A DNA stretch of 64,000 nt from Methanolobus sp. (GTDB taxonomy: Archaea > Halobacteriota > Methanosarcinia > Methanosarcinales > Methanosarcinaceae): the NCBI RefSeq assembly GCF_016278365.1, contig NZ_JADQBZ010000008.1:186001-250000 (forward strand). The letters run 5' to 3'. A program made the position numbers and the translations under genes. Below, piece by piece: positions 43,680-52,985 of the stretch. The stretch's first letter is position 1. The number at the start of each line of letters is the position of its first letter. A model generated the notes under the pieces. That model did not search any database. It was given only the letters and a program-made list of their open reading frames with translations, and had not been told where the DNA came from.

Positions 43680-45569
43680 ATGTGTGGGATCACAGGATTT
43701 AATTGGAAGAATGAGCGGCTCTTACATCTTATGAACAAGGCAATCTTACACAGGGGTCCTCATGGTGAAGGGACTTTTGTAGAAGATAATATCTCACTTG
43801 GACTAAGGAAATGTGCAATATATAATGTGTCAGAAAATATCCGTCAACCAATGTTCACAGGGTACAGGGATCTGACGTTGGTATTCAACGGCATTATTTA
43901 CAATTTTATGGAACTGCGGGATGAGCTGATCTCGAAAGGACATCGCTTCAGGAGCAGGACGGATGCAGAGGTAATACTCCATTGCTATCAGGAATACGGT
44001 GCTGACTGTGTCCGGCATTTCAACGGGATGTGGGCTTTCTGCATATATGATAAAACAAAAGAAACACTTTTCCTTAGCAGGGACAGGTTTGGAATAAAAC
44101 CGCTGTATTATCACTATGATAATGGCAGGTTCATTTTCGCCTCAGAGATCAAGGCTCTTCTTGAACACGACATCCCCAGAAAAGAGAACAGGGCAATTAT
44201 TTTCGATTATCTCTACTATAACCTTACCGATCATACGGAAGAAACATTTTTTGAAGGAATCAAACGATTGATGCCAGGCCATAATCTTATGTTTGATCTC
44301 ACCAATAATGAAATGCATATCTCTAAGTATTACGATATCCCGACAAAAACTACTGAATGCAAAACAGATTATGGAATAATAAGAGAACTCTTCACAGACT
44401 CAGTTAAAAGATCAATAGTTACAGATGCATCGGTAGGAAGCTGTCTGAGTGGAGGTATCGATTCTTCATCAGTGGTTGTTACCATGAAGAAAGTTGCTCC
44501 TGATATGGAGATCAAGACGTTCTCTATGAACTTTCCGGGGGAGAACATTGACGAAAGCATATACCAGCAAGAGGTCAATACTAAAGTCAATGCAGTGAAC
44601 TATTCTGTAACTCCGGAATCATCTGACCTTTTGGAGGACGTGAAAGACCTGTTTATGACACAGGAAGAACCTTTTAGCGGAACAAGCGTGTATGGGCAAT
44701 ACCGGGTCATGAAGCTTGCAAGGGATAATGGTATCGTGGTCCTGCTGGATGGACAGGGGGCCGACCAAGTGCTTGCAGGAAGTGCCTATTTCACAGGGTA
44801 TTACTATTATGAATTGATGAAAGAAGGGAATATCATTGATCTGTTCAGGGAAACAATTCGCAGTTGTCAGCAATCCAGCTGTTTATCGTCATTGATGTAT
44901 CTATTCCTTCGTATGGTTCCGGCAAATATAAAGAAAACTCTCTATAAGCGCCACAAAGTACCTTATCTTTCAAGGAGCTTCATTAAAGAGAATGAACACC
45001 GCAAAGATGTCAGATGGCATCTTTCATCGCTGGATGAAGCAGTATATGGCAGTGTCAGCACGTATGCACTTCCACACCTTTTAAGGTTCCTGGATAAGAA
45101 TTCCATGAGATTTTCCATCGAATCAAGGGTTCCTTTCCTTGATCACAAGTTGGTAGAATACCTGATGTCTCTTCCTCCCAACCAAATGATCAATGGGGGA
45201 GTCACAAAATATGCGTTCAGAAAAGCCATGGAAGAAGAACTCCCAGAAAAGATACTGGCAAGACGCGATAAGATAGGATTCGCAGTTCCTGAGAAGAGCT
45301 GGCTGAAAGAAGAGGCAGTAAAAGGTGTCATCAATAATATAATGAACTCTGAAAGCTTCAAATTAAGGAATTTCTGGGAATGGGACAAGGTGGAGAGAGA
45401 ATTTGAGAGACTGCAGTCTGGCGAGTCCCAAAGCATATTCGTGGGGACCGATATATGGAGATGCATATCTGTCGAGTTGTGGATGCGGATATTTATCGAT
45501 GGGCAGGATTTCGCAACTTCCAGGGAACAATGTATCCCGAAAAAGCTAGTCCCTGTGCAAATGGCTTGA
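43680..45569 (+). CDS. asnB: Asparagine synthase, glutamine-hydrolysing
   Basis: 629 residues, the usual AsnB length. Cys2 (MCGITGF) is the N-terminal glutaminase nucleophile. HRGPHGEG near 24-31 varies from the usual HRGPDGEG. The synthetase domain has the PP-loop SGGIDSSS (257-264). It makes asparagine from aspartate, ATP and glutamine in the cytoplasm. Members of this family can also amidate sugars or peptides in surface polymer clusters. A surface beta-helix gene lies convergently downstream. AAGGTGG precedes ATG 43680. Confidence 0.92.
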   Translation: MCGITGFNWKNERLLHLMNKAILHRGPHGEGTFVEDNISLGLRKCAIYNVSENIRQPMFTGYRDLTLVFNGIIYNFMELRDELISKGHRFRSRTDAEVILHCYQEYGADCVRHFNGMWAFCIYDKTKETLFLSRDRFGIKPLYYHYDNGRFIFASEIKALLEHDIPRKENRAIIFDYLYYNLTDHTEETFFEGIKRLMPGHNLMFDLTNNEMHISKYYDIPTKTTECKTDYGIIRELFTDSVKRSIVTDASVGSCLSGGIDSSSVVVTMKKVAPDMEIKTFSMNFPGENIDESIYQQEVNTKVNAVNYSVTPESSDLLEDVKDLFMTQEEPFSGTSVYGQYRVMKLARDNGIVVLLDGQGADQVLAGSAYFTGYYYYELMKEGNIIDLFRETIRSCQQSSCLSSLMYLFLRMVPANIKKTLYKRHKVPYLSRSFIKENEHRKDVRWHLSSLDEAVYGSVSTYALPHLLRFLDKNSMRFSIESRVPFLDHKLVEYLMSLPPNQMINGGVTKYAFRKAMEEELPEKILARRDKIGFAVPEKSWLKEEAVKGVINNIMNSESFKLRNFWEWDKVEREFERLQSGESQSIFVGTDIWRCISVELWMRIFIDGQDFATSREQCIPKKLVPVQMA

Positions 45570-45658
45570 TAGTAAACTTTGCGGCATGCTTCTCTTTAGT
45601 TTCCTACATTCACTTTTCTTATTTTAATCGATAATTGTAGAAGAATTATCTCCAGCCC

Positions 45659-47077
45659 TTATTGTTTAGAGAAGGCATATTCGGCATCATAATAAATGCA
45701 GTTTTCTTTGAAATCTACCTTGTTATCTCTTATCTCAATATTGTAGCTATCTTTTGCATTCGACACACTCATACCGTATATAGGCTTAGATATCCTGACA
45801 AGGTTCTGTATCTCATTTTTATATACCTGGACATTATTCGTACCTGCCAGATTGATTCCAGTTCCTCCAACATTTGATATCTTGTTCTTATAGATCTGAA
45901 CGCCGTCAACATGCATTAACACTATTCCCCCGTCATTGGAGTGCAGCCAGTTATTAACATCTTCGATAGTGTTCTCAGCTATGATCACATCCCTGTAGGG
46001 CTGGACACCTCCTCCCGGGATGCGTCCTCCAATTACGTAAATACCTGAATCCTGCCGGGTTGCATTCATATTCCCTTTCACATAATTCCCTTTGATGATA
46101 ACGTTGTGTACTGGCTCAGGGTACTGGTTATCACTATTCATCTGGGCAACCGAGATAGGTATCCTGCAGTCTGTAATTGTATTGTCCAGAATGTAAACAT
46201 GGTTTGCCCCATGGCTATCGATCCCTTCCCACATGGGATTGTTCTCGATGGTGTTGTTACGGATGTAGATGTACTCGGAATAGCTGTAGGTACTGCTGCC
46301 TTTGGCAAGAGCAACTCCATATGCGTTCGGGTTTATCTTTTCTGCATTAATATCCCTGAATAGGTTATCATCGACAAAGATATGACTGGCTTGCTTCCCT
46401 ATCATTATCCCACAGTAACCATAATCAAGGAACTGGTTGCCTTTTATGGTTATATGGTTGTTGTGATGGGTCGGGGAACGTGTGGAAAGGTATAACCCGT
46501 AAGCACTGAAATTCCGGAAAGTATTGTCAAGTATGTAGCAATTATCACTGTTTGTTATTTCTACTATACTGTTGGTGCCTGAATGACGGGCATAACTCTC
46601 ATCGGGGTCACTGAAGTCAAATCCTTTTATTATGACATTTGAGGCATCTGTTATCCTGAATATCCTGTATCCTATGATCGAGCAATCATTACCTATGAGT
46701 GTGATATCCGAGTTTAGGTCTATTGCTGAGGCGACATTATAAGTTCCCTGCTCAAACAGGATCACGCCTTTATCAATTGAACCAACTGCCATCCTGATAG
46801 CCTCTTCATCATTAGTCCCATTGTAGAGGACTGCTCCCGTGCTTTTTTGCATAACAGTTATTGCCTGATTCTTCGTAACTACTATATCAGGCTCTTCGGG
46901 TACTTCATCTCTGTCTGAAATAAAATACCCATAGGTAAAGTACAGTGTTACAAGAACAGCAATAACCAAAAGAGGCAAAAGTATTTTTTCCGATGAACGG
47001 ATCTTACGGGACAAGGATTTTTCTTTTCTTCTCATGCGTTGCTCTGCGGATTTTTGTTGTTCACATCCGTTTTGCAA
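45659..47077 (-). CDS. Membrane-anchored right-handed beta-helix protein
   Basis: 472 residues. A basic N-terminus (RRKEKSLSRKIRSS) and one membrane segment (~33-52) lead into repeated parallel beta-helix (PbH1) rungs such as NVIIKGFDF, NHITIKGNQF, YIRNNTIENN, NVIIKGNYV and DVIIAENTIEDV. Such helices are typical of polysaccharide lyases, epimerases and surface adhesins. No catalytic motif is evident. The ORF starts at TTG 47077; ATG 47035 is also possible. Convergent with asnB. Confidence 0.82.
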   Translation of the reverse strand: MQNGCEQQKSAEQRMRRKEKSLSRKIRSSEKILLPLLVIAVLVTLYFTYGYFISDRDEVPEEPDIVVTKNQAITVMQKSTGAVLYNGTNDEEAIRMAVGSIDKGVILFEQGTYNVASAIDLNSDITLIGNDCSIIGYRIFRITDASNVIIKGFDFSDPDESYARHSGTNSIVEITNSDNCYILDNTFRNFSAYGLYLSTRSPTHHNNHITIKGNQFLDYGYCGIMIGKQASHIFVDDNLFRDINAEKINPNAYGVALAKGSSTYSYSEYIYIRNNTIENNPMWEGIDSHGANHVYILDNTITDCRIPISVAQMNSDNQYPEPVHNVIIKGNYVKGNMNATRQDSGIYVIGGRIPGGGVQPYRDVIIAENTIEDVNNWLHSNDGGIVLMHVDGVQIYKNKISNVGGTGINLAGTNNVQVYKNEIQNLVRISKPIYGMSVSNAKDSYNIEIRDNKVDFKENCIYYDAEYAFSKQ

Positions 47078-47256
47078 TCTGACCCGTTTTACAGTTATGA
47101 ATGAATAGTTCTAATGATTTATTACTTTAGTGCTGTTTCTCGGGGTATGCTCCTGCGAGTAACTAAATGTTCTATATATACATAAATAAATAGTATCTCT
47201 GTGCAGATATCACGCCTGTTTGATGGACGCCTTTCTTGTCCACAATAACTAAAATG

Positions 47257-47267
47257 TTATAAATAAG
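47257..47267 (+). promoter_or_regulatory. Probable TATA box of the MtaA-like gene
   Basis: TTATAAATAAG lies about 120 bases before homologous coding sequence begins (near 47382). It is the best TATA candidate in the 47078-47381 spacer, where nothing else is recognised. A four-codon ATG frame at 47300 follows it. Confidence 0.45.
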
Positions 47268-47462
47268 ACCAACTTTACTTAATCACCATATACAGATCAA
47301 TGAAGAATATATAGAATAAAAGGTGGGAAAAGCAGAATCTTTCACCCCTGTCCTATACAACTACCAGGATGTAATCATATCAACGAACCAGAAACAGATT
47401 TAAGAGAAAAATTTCGGGATATTTTAGATAGAAAAAGTGATGACATCCCTCTTGCTGGTACT

Positions 47463-48407
47463 GTGACAACAGCAAGTGTAGTTGATCTTATGGATATCTG
47501 CGGAGCAGACAGGCCTGAAGCCGACCGCAATCCGGTAAAAATGGCAAAGCTCGCAGGTTCTTTACACACGGTTGCAAATCTAGAGGTCATACGTTATCCA
47601 TTTGATGTGACCGTCCTTGGAGAGGCGCTAGGCTGTAATATAGATCCGGGTACCAAAGCCCGGACACCATCAATATCCACTCATCCCTTCAAAGACAAAC
47701 CTGAAGAGATAGAAGTACCTCCTGATCTCCTCAAAAGAGGCCGTATACCTGTTGTGCTGGAGGCATCAAGAATTCTTAGGAATAAAGAAGGAGCAAAAGT
47801 CCCACTCGTGGCAGGACTTGAAGGACCTGCGGATCTTGTATCCTATTTATGTGGAATTAACTCATTTCTGACATGGACCATTAAAAAACCCCAACTCGTA
47901 AAACAAATAGTTGAAAAGTGTATTGACGCGTGTGCAATCTATGCCAATGCATGCCTTCATGCAGGTGCAGATGCAATAGTCATCGCAGATGCAAATTCCT
48001 CCCCGGACATGATAGGTCCGGATGCTTTCAGGAAACTTATAAAACCAAACCTGATAAAGTTTTCAAATAATATCGAAGGTTATAGTATACTTCATATATG
48101 CGGGGAAACAGACATCATTATTTCAGATATGCTTGAATGCGGTTTTAATGCTATCAGTGTTGAGGAAAGCGTTAAAGACCTAGACTATGTAGTTGGTCTG
48201 GCCCATAAGAACAATACGGCGGTAATTGGTAATGTTTCCACATCAAGGACCCTTTACAACAAAAATGCTGGCGATGTCAGAAAAGAAGCCTTCAAGTGCC
48301 TTGCTGCAAATATAGATATACTGGCGCCAGGATGTGGTATTGCACCAGAAACACCTCTAAGGAACCTGTTAGCCCTGGCAGATGCAAGAAATGAATATTA
48401 CCGATAA
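47463..48407 (+). CDS. MtaA/MtbA-like methylcobamide:CoM methyltransferase; true start upstream
   Basis: From GTG 47463 the frame gives 314 residues of a UroD-fold methyltransferase. The zinc ligands are H211 and C213 (LHICGET) and C291 (APGCGIAPETP), where zinc activates the coenzyme M thiol. Reading upstream in frame, NEPETDLREKFRDILDRKSDDIPLAGTVTTAS clearly continues the family N-terminus. No ATG, GTG or TTG lies between the upstream stop at 47301 and 47463. ATC at 47379 with AGGATG seven bases before it is the best candidate. The protein would then be about 342 residues, the usual length. It converges on ramA. Confidence 0.85.
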   Translation: MTTASVVDLMDICGADRPEADRNPVKMAKLAGSLHTVANLEVIRYPFDVTVLGEALGCNIDPGTKARTPSISTHPFKDKPEEIEVPPDLLKRGRIPVVLEASRILRNKEGAKVPLVAGLEGPADLVSYLCGINSFLTWTIKKPQLVKQIVEKCIDACAIYANACLHAGADAIVIADANSSPDMIGPDAFRKLIKPNLIKFSNNIEGYSILHICGETDIIISDMLECGFNAISVEESVKDLDYVVGLAHKNNTAVIGNVSTSRTLYNKNAGDVRKEAFKCLAANIDILAPGCGIAPETPLRNLLALADARNEYYR

Positions 48408-48473
48408 TAAATATTAAAAGAACAAAAGATATCGATCACACAATGATAGAAATATTTAGTGTTGATTGGTGTT

Positions 48474-48504
48474 CTTTTTTTATAGACAATGAACTTGTTC
48501 ATTG
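48474..48504 (+). terminator. T-run terminator and palindrome between convergent genes
   Basis: TTCTTTTTTTATA at 48473-48484 could end the plus-strand MtaA-like transcript. It is followed by CAATGAAC-TT-GTTCATTG (48487-48504), an 8-bp stem usable from either strand, between the converging MtaA-like and RamA-like genes. Confidence 0.55.
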
Positions 48505-48569
48505 GTTCTGACTAAACACTCATTGTACGATTTCATAGACCTTTAACCTGAATCACTATAAATCAGGAA

Positions 48570-50192
48570 TCATGACAATATCCTGATTTCCTTATAATTG
48601 ATAGCTTTTACAGGACACACATTCACACACCTTTTACATGCTGTCCCAAGGCATTTTTGCGTGCTGTACATTACAACCATGTTCCCATCTTTTTCCATAT
48701 TCAAGATAGCTTTTTCAGGGCATTCGATCTCACATTGGTGGCACATGATACAGCCAACGGCTTCCTCTTCAACCGTAACGCCAATATCATCGACTATCCT
48801 GATATTGTGGTCTTTGGCATCCAGTGCATCATCCAAAATACATTTATCCATTTGAGGTTCAGCAGATACTGAAGGCAGAAGAGGGAGCTTATAGATCTTC
48901 AGGAAGCGGTTATAGGATTCCATGTCCATGCCTTCTGTCCAGAAAGATAGTTCGCACGTGTAGAACTTTTTAAAAGTAGCACTTGTGGCCATCATCAGGT
49001 GATCGACCTTTATCTTGTTTGCAAGATCGATAACTTTAGCAAGCTTTGAGTCATCTGTCAATATATCCCTGGCAAGGGAAAGCGAAGTATTCCCAAACTG
49101 AACTATTCTTTTGGAATACTTTGGACAGGAGCCAACATACATAGCTTTCCATGGATCCACATAAGTTCCTGATGCGCCTGTCATGTATGTGTTCTCAAGT
49201 TCTTCGTAAGCAAGCCCGGCTTCTATTATAAGTGTCAGTTGTGCAGCCCTTATAGCACCAATAGCCTTGCCAGCCTCTTTGATGTCATTCTCGGAGATAC
49301 GTATCCCTTCACCCAGCATCAATTTACCATACTTCAACCGTGGTGGCCTCTCAATGAGCCCTGTCTGCATTGCAAGCGCCAGAGAAGCAATCAGACCAGT
49401 GCCTGTTATACCCATAGGTTCCAGGACTGCCCTTTCTATTATATCACCACTACATGGATCCACCAGGTGGGATGGCCGGCTGGTCATGCTCTCATCAAGG
49501 ACGGTAAGTCTCCAGTACTTTCCTTCCAGATTTACATCTGAGATGGCGCCGGGACCTGCAAGCATTCCACAACTCACTCCCTGCCCTTCGATAGCCGGAC
49601 CGGCAGCAGCGCTTCCTGTAATGACCCTGTTACCTACTTTGATTGCCATCTCAGCATTGGTCCCATAGTCAGTAACAAGGGTGGGAGCCGTCTGCTCAAG
49701 GAAATCAGTTTTCATCATCATTGCAAGTGCATCGGCTCCGACTTCATGCTGGACTGCCGGAGGAACAATAACATCGCATACTCCCAGCCCAATCCTGTTC
49801 TTGAGAATACCGCTCGCCGGGAATATCCGCGCCTGACGCTCTACATTTTCGATGCCCAGCCTTTTTTGCATGTTCTTGCCAGCATAGGCAAGGTCCCTTA
49901 TCTCAGAGTTCTGGAAAAGTGATAACTGTATAGGATTGCCGCACACTGCTATTTTGCTTATCTGCAGAGGATCGACATTGAAGGTGTTTATTAATTTACA
50001 TACGGTATCTATCATTATCTCATGAGCGATGTCCTCTCCCACAGTGATTGCAAAATCAAGATGGTCTGTGATATTGGCTCCCGGAAGAGGATGCTTTGTT
50101 GTCATTGATGTCTTAATTATTTGCCTGGTTCCAAGATCTATAAGCTGCGCCCTGAAACCGCTTGTTCCCAGATCCATTGCTATTCCGTACAT
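48570..50192 (-). CDS. ramA: RamA-like corrinoid protein reductive activase
   Basis: 540 residues. The N-terminal ~470 residues form the DUF4445/ASKHA-type ATPase (MYGIAMDLGTSGFRAQLIDL; GPAIEGQGVSCGM; QFGNTSLSLAR). The C-terminus has two [4Fe-4S] motifs: CIMCHQCEIECP and CLGTACKRCVNVCP. RamA-type proteins use ATP to reduce inactive Co(II) corrinoid to Co(I) on methyltransferase corrinoid proteins. It is the last gene of the minus-strand run that starts with the mts fusion and lies 15 bases after the UroD-like gene. GAGGAGGTAATCAG is a strong ribosome site. Confidence 0.9.
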   Translation of the reverse strand: MYGIAMDLGTSGFRAQLIDLGTRQIIKTSMTTKHPLPGANITDHLDFAITVGEDIAHEIMIDTVCKLINTFNVDPLQISKIAVCGNPIQLSLFQNSEIRDLAYAGKNMQKRLGIENVERQARIFPASGILKNRIGLGVCDVIVPPAVQHEVGADALAMMMKTDFLEQTAPTLVTDYGTNAEMAIKVGNRVITGSAAAGPAIEGQGVSCGMLAGPGAISDVNLEGKYWRLTVLDESMTSRPSHLVDPCSGDIIERAVLEPMGITGTGLIASLALAMQTGLIERPPRLKYGKLMLGEGIRISENDIKEAGKAIGAIRAAQLTLIIEAGLAYEELENTYMTGASGTYVDPWKAMYVGSCPKYSKRIVQFGNTSLSLARDILTDDSKLAKVIDLANKIKVDHLMMATSATFKKFYTCELSFWTEGMDMESYNRFLKIYKLPLLPSVSAEPQMDKCILDDALDAKDHNIRIVDDIGVTVEEEAVGCIMCHQCEIECPEKAILNMEKDGNMVVMYSTQKCLGTACKRCVNVCPVKAINYKEIRILS

Positions 50193-50207
50193 CTGATTAC
50201 CTCCTCC

Positions 50208-51347
50208 TCAAAAACAAGACCTCATTGCTTCCCAGAGCACTTCCATCTCCTCAGGAGGTGTGTTCAGCGGAATCTCACAGCCAGTGGACAGGATAAATCC
50301 TCTGTCAGGAGCTGCAGCCATACAGCTTTTCACTTCAGATGCTATGTCTTTCGTCATCCCTGAAGTGAATATATAAGGATTGATATTACCCATCAGACAT
50401 ATGTCCGAATCATGGAAGTTCCGGAAATCCATGAAACAATATCTCTGGCTGCACCCAATGCTTTTATGGTTGTGAAGTTTCTCACACTCAATTCCATGGT
50501 TCTTCCCAAGCGCTTTTACATTTCCGAATGCAAAGTTCAGAGCATCAGGTTCCAGAGCCAGTTCCAGTTCATGGAATGCATGGGATGCGCAGTTATGGGA
50601 TATTACATATCCTCCGCGGTCCTGGATATGGGAATATAGTTCTTTTGTGTAACGGGAACCGAATTCCTTTGCCATTTCCAGGCTGAAAAGGTCTGAAGCG
50701 CTGCCCCCGTTCTCTGCAAACACCCCGTCAGCTCCTGCATCAAGCATCCGGTCTGCAAAGATCATACAACTCTCAGTAAGCACTTCCAGTAATGCATGAA
50801 GATTATCGCGGTCCTTTATCATCTCCATACACAGCCTGCTCCCGTCCATCACCTGGGTAGCAAGCATGAGAGGAGTAAGTGAGGCGCAGCTGATAAAAAC
50901 TTCATCACCGAGTTCTTTTTTCAGCAGGGAGATGGATTCCTCAATAGTCCCCACCCTTTCTGAACGTTCCATGTCCCGGGGGGTTATCTTTTCATATTCC
51001 CTGGCAGATTTTAAAGGGTGTTCAGCTATTGAAGGGTAGTAATCGGTCTTAACGTTGGTCTTTGCTCCAAGGGCTTCTGCCTCCACGAGCAGGCAGCCCC
51101 AGGGAGACATGACATTGTCGTGATGATACATCTCCCTTGCCAATATCTGCGCTCTTGCAATACCCTTTGCTGAATAGTAAACATCATTTATGGTTGCGTT
51201 CATGCGGTCAAGCACAGCATCACCTGCACCAAACCACAGATAACCCAGTGGTACCCTGTCCACCTCTTTCATTTCAAGAGCGTGGGTAAAGCGCTCTCTT
51301 GAGGTCATTTCCTCAGCCACTTGCTTTGACACTTCCTCATCCTCCAC
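50208..51347 (-). CDS. UroD-like corrinoid:thiol methyltransferase subunit
   Basis: 379 residues from GTG 51347; the family normally starts as MTSRERFxxAL, which points to ATG 51308 (M14). Zinc ligands H251 and C253 (SHNCASH) and C357 (STGCEIPLNTPP) are all present. The fold is that of MtaA, MtbA and MtsA. It may transfer methyl groups between the operon's corrinoid protein and coenzyme M or a thiol substrate. Neighbours are RamA-like (15 bases downstream) and chaperonin (30 bases upstream). Confidence 0.85.
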   Translation of the reverse strand: MEDEEVSKQVAEEMTSRERFTHALEMKEVDRVPLGYLWFGAGDAVLDRMNATINDVYYSAKGIARAQILAREMYHHDNVMSPWGCLLVEAEALGAKTNVKTDYYPSIAEHPLKSAREYEKITPRDMERSERVGTIEESISLLKKELGDEVFISCASLTPLMLATQVMDGSRLCMEMIKDRDNLHALLEVLTESCMIFADRMLDAGADGVFAENGGSASDLFSLEMAKEFGSRYTKELYSHIQDRGGYVISHNCASHAFHELELALEPDALNFAFGNVKALGKNHGIECEKLHNHKSIGCSQRYCFMDFRNFHDSDICLMGNINPYIFTSGMTKDIASEVKSCMAAAPDRGFILSTGCEIPLNTPPEEMEVLWEAMRSCF

Positions 51348-51377
51348 CTGCTATTATCTACCTGATATTATCCAAAA

Positions 51378-52985
51378 CTATTTTTTCAATAGTATCTTAT
51401 CAATCCGCAGTACGCTGTTAACAGCCTCGGTTGCCGCAATAACAGCTAGTTTTTTCATGCTTGAAGACTCATAGACAGGAGGACTGTTCTCGACAACCTT
51501 TCGTGAACTATCTATCCTGCAGTCCACACCACGGTTATAGTAGTCGCGCATCTTTACCATTGCATCCGTTTCATTGAGTCCCGCATTGCGTGAGAGTATT
51601 CGGGGAATCTCCTCAAGAGCATCAGCATATGCAATTATGGCAAGCTGCTCCTTTCCCACTATAGTGGATGCGTATCGCCGGATCATTTGCGCGAGCACGA
51701 ACTCGATACCTCCTCCACCATTGACTACAAGAGGATTCTTCAGCAGGAACGCAGCATTGTTAAGCGCATCATCGACTGCTTCCTCGATCTTTTCAAGACC
51801 ATACCTGAATGGCTCCCATATCAGGATAGAGGATATCAGTTGTTCACTGGCAGAGAGGAACAGGAAGTATTCATCACATTTCTTCTCAACATTCACCTCG
51901 CCGGCAAAACCAAGGTCTTCGGGCAGAATGTCATCCTTAATGGAAATGATACCGGCACCTGTTACTTTTGATATCATTTCCAGGTCCTTCATCTTCAGTT
52001 TGTTAAAAAGAAGGATGCCTTGCTTTGCAAGTGAATCTTCGACTGCTCCGTCAACGCTTCCTTCACAAAGAACCACATCAGCTCCTGAATCAATTACTTT
52101 TTTTGCAAGATTCTTCACTGTTCTTTCCTGTTCATTGCGCAGGAGCATGGAGTTGTCAAAGCCATCGATCCTTATGTTATGCTGGGAATTAATGATCTTG
52201 CTCTCAAATTTCACATTATAGTTCAATATAAGGATTCGCGCGTCTTTGAAATGACGAGGCATATCATCTCTTGCGGGCGTTTCATCAAGAACGATGCCTG
52301 AAATGCATTCCATCGATGGGCCGCCTACCTTTTTGATAACTTTTACGTACTCGTTAAGATCAATGTGGGCATCATCATCCAGATCTTTAAGTTTTGTAAG
52401 TGTTTTCAATACAATCTCTGTTATCATCCGGGCCTGTCGGATTCCTACACCTTTGCTCAGGCTGGCATTCTCTATTACAGAATGCAGTTCTTCCTCAGAA
52501 ACTGCCTGTTTGCTCTCATATTCAAGAATCTCATAAGCCTTGTTCAGGGCTAGCTGATAGCCCTTTATAATGGTCGTCGGATGTAATCCGTCGCCTGCAA
52601 GTCTGGCAGCATTCTCAATAAGTGATGCAGCAAGGATGACTGCTGTCTTTGTACCGTCACCGCATGCCCTGTCCATAGACCTTGCAAGCTCTTTCAGGGA
52701 TGTGACCACCGGATGCAGCACGTCTATCTCTTCAATGATGGTCTTTCCGTCACTTGTCATGTAAATATCATCCGTGGGACTGATTATGATCTTATTCAGC
52801 CCGCATGGTCCGAAAGAGGAAGCAAAGAGGTCCTTGATGTCCCTGGAAGCCTGTTCCATATGATGTAGCAGTTCATCCTCTTCCACGTCGCCTGTTATTC
52901 CAATGCGATTGCGTACGCTCTGGCGCAGGGCATCCATACTGTCCAGTTCATGCATGCCTCCCTGTTGTGCCATCATAGTGCTCAT
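51378..52985 (-). CDS. Divergent group II chaperonin subunit in a methyltransferase operon
   Basis: 535 residues of thermosome/TCP-1 type: SSFGPCGLNKIIISPTDDIYMTSDGKTIIEE for the nucleotide-binding region, GDGTKTAVILAASLIE (GDGT ATP motif), and EEAVDDALNNAAF with the likely catalytic Asp. Changes from the standard GPKGMDK, an extra acidic N-terminus and loss of the usual Gly/Met-rich tail set it apart from housekeeping thermosomes. Its stop side adjoins the UroD-like gene, and its start overlaps the hydantoinase-like gene by 4 bases. A dedicated folding role for the operon's methyltransferases or corrinoid loading is inferred. Confidence 0.88.
   Translation of the reverse strand: MSTMMAQQGGMHELDSMDALRQSVRNRIGITGDVEEDELLHHMEQASRDIKDLFASSFGPCGLNKIIISPTDDIYMTSDGKTIIEEIDVLHPVVTSLKELARSMDRACGDGTKTAVILAASLIENAARLAGDGLHPTTIIKGYQLALNKAYEILEYESKQAVSEEELHSVIENASLSKGVGIRQARMITEIVLKTLTKLKDLDDDAHIDLNEYVKVIKKVGGPSMECISGIVLDETPARDDMPRHFKDARILILNYNVKFESKIINSQHNIRIDGFDNSMLLRNEQERTVKNLAKKVIDSGADVVLCEGSVDGAVEDSLAKQGILLFNKLKMKDLEMISKVTGAGIISIKDDILPEDLGFAGEVNVEKKCDEYFLFLSASEQLISSILIWEPFRYGLEKIEEAVDDALNNAAFLLKNPLVVNGGGGIEFVLAQMIRRYASTIVGKEQLAIIAYADALEEIPRILSRNAGLNETDAMVKMRDYYNRGVDCRIDSSRKVVENSPPVYESSSMKKLAVIAATEAVNSVLRIDKILLKK

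Noticed and set aside
51574-52221. Plus-strand 215-residue frame opposite the chaperonin
   Set aside because: Shadow of a strongly conserved gene, Ser/Arg-rich, without start signals.
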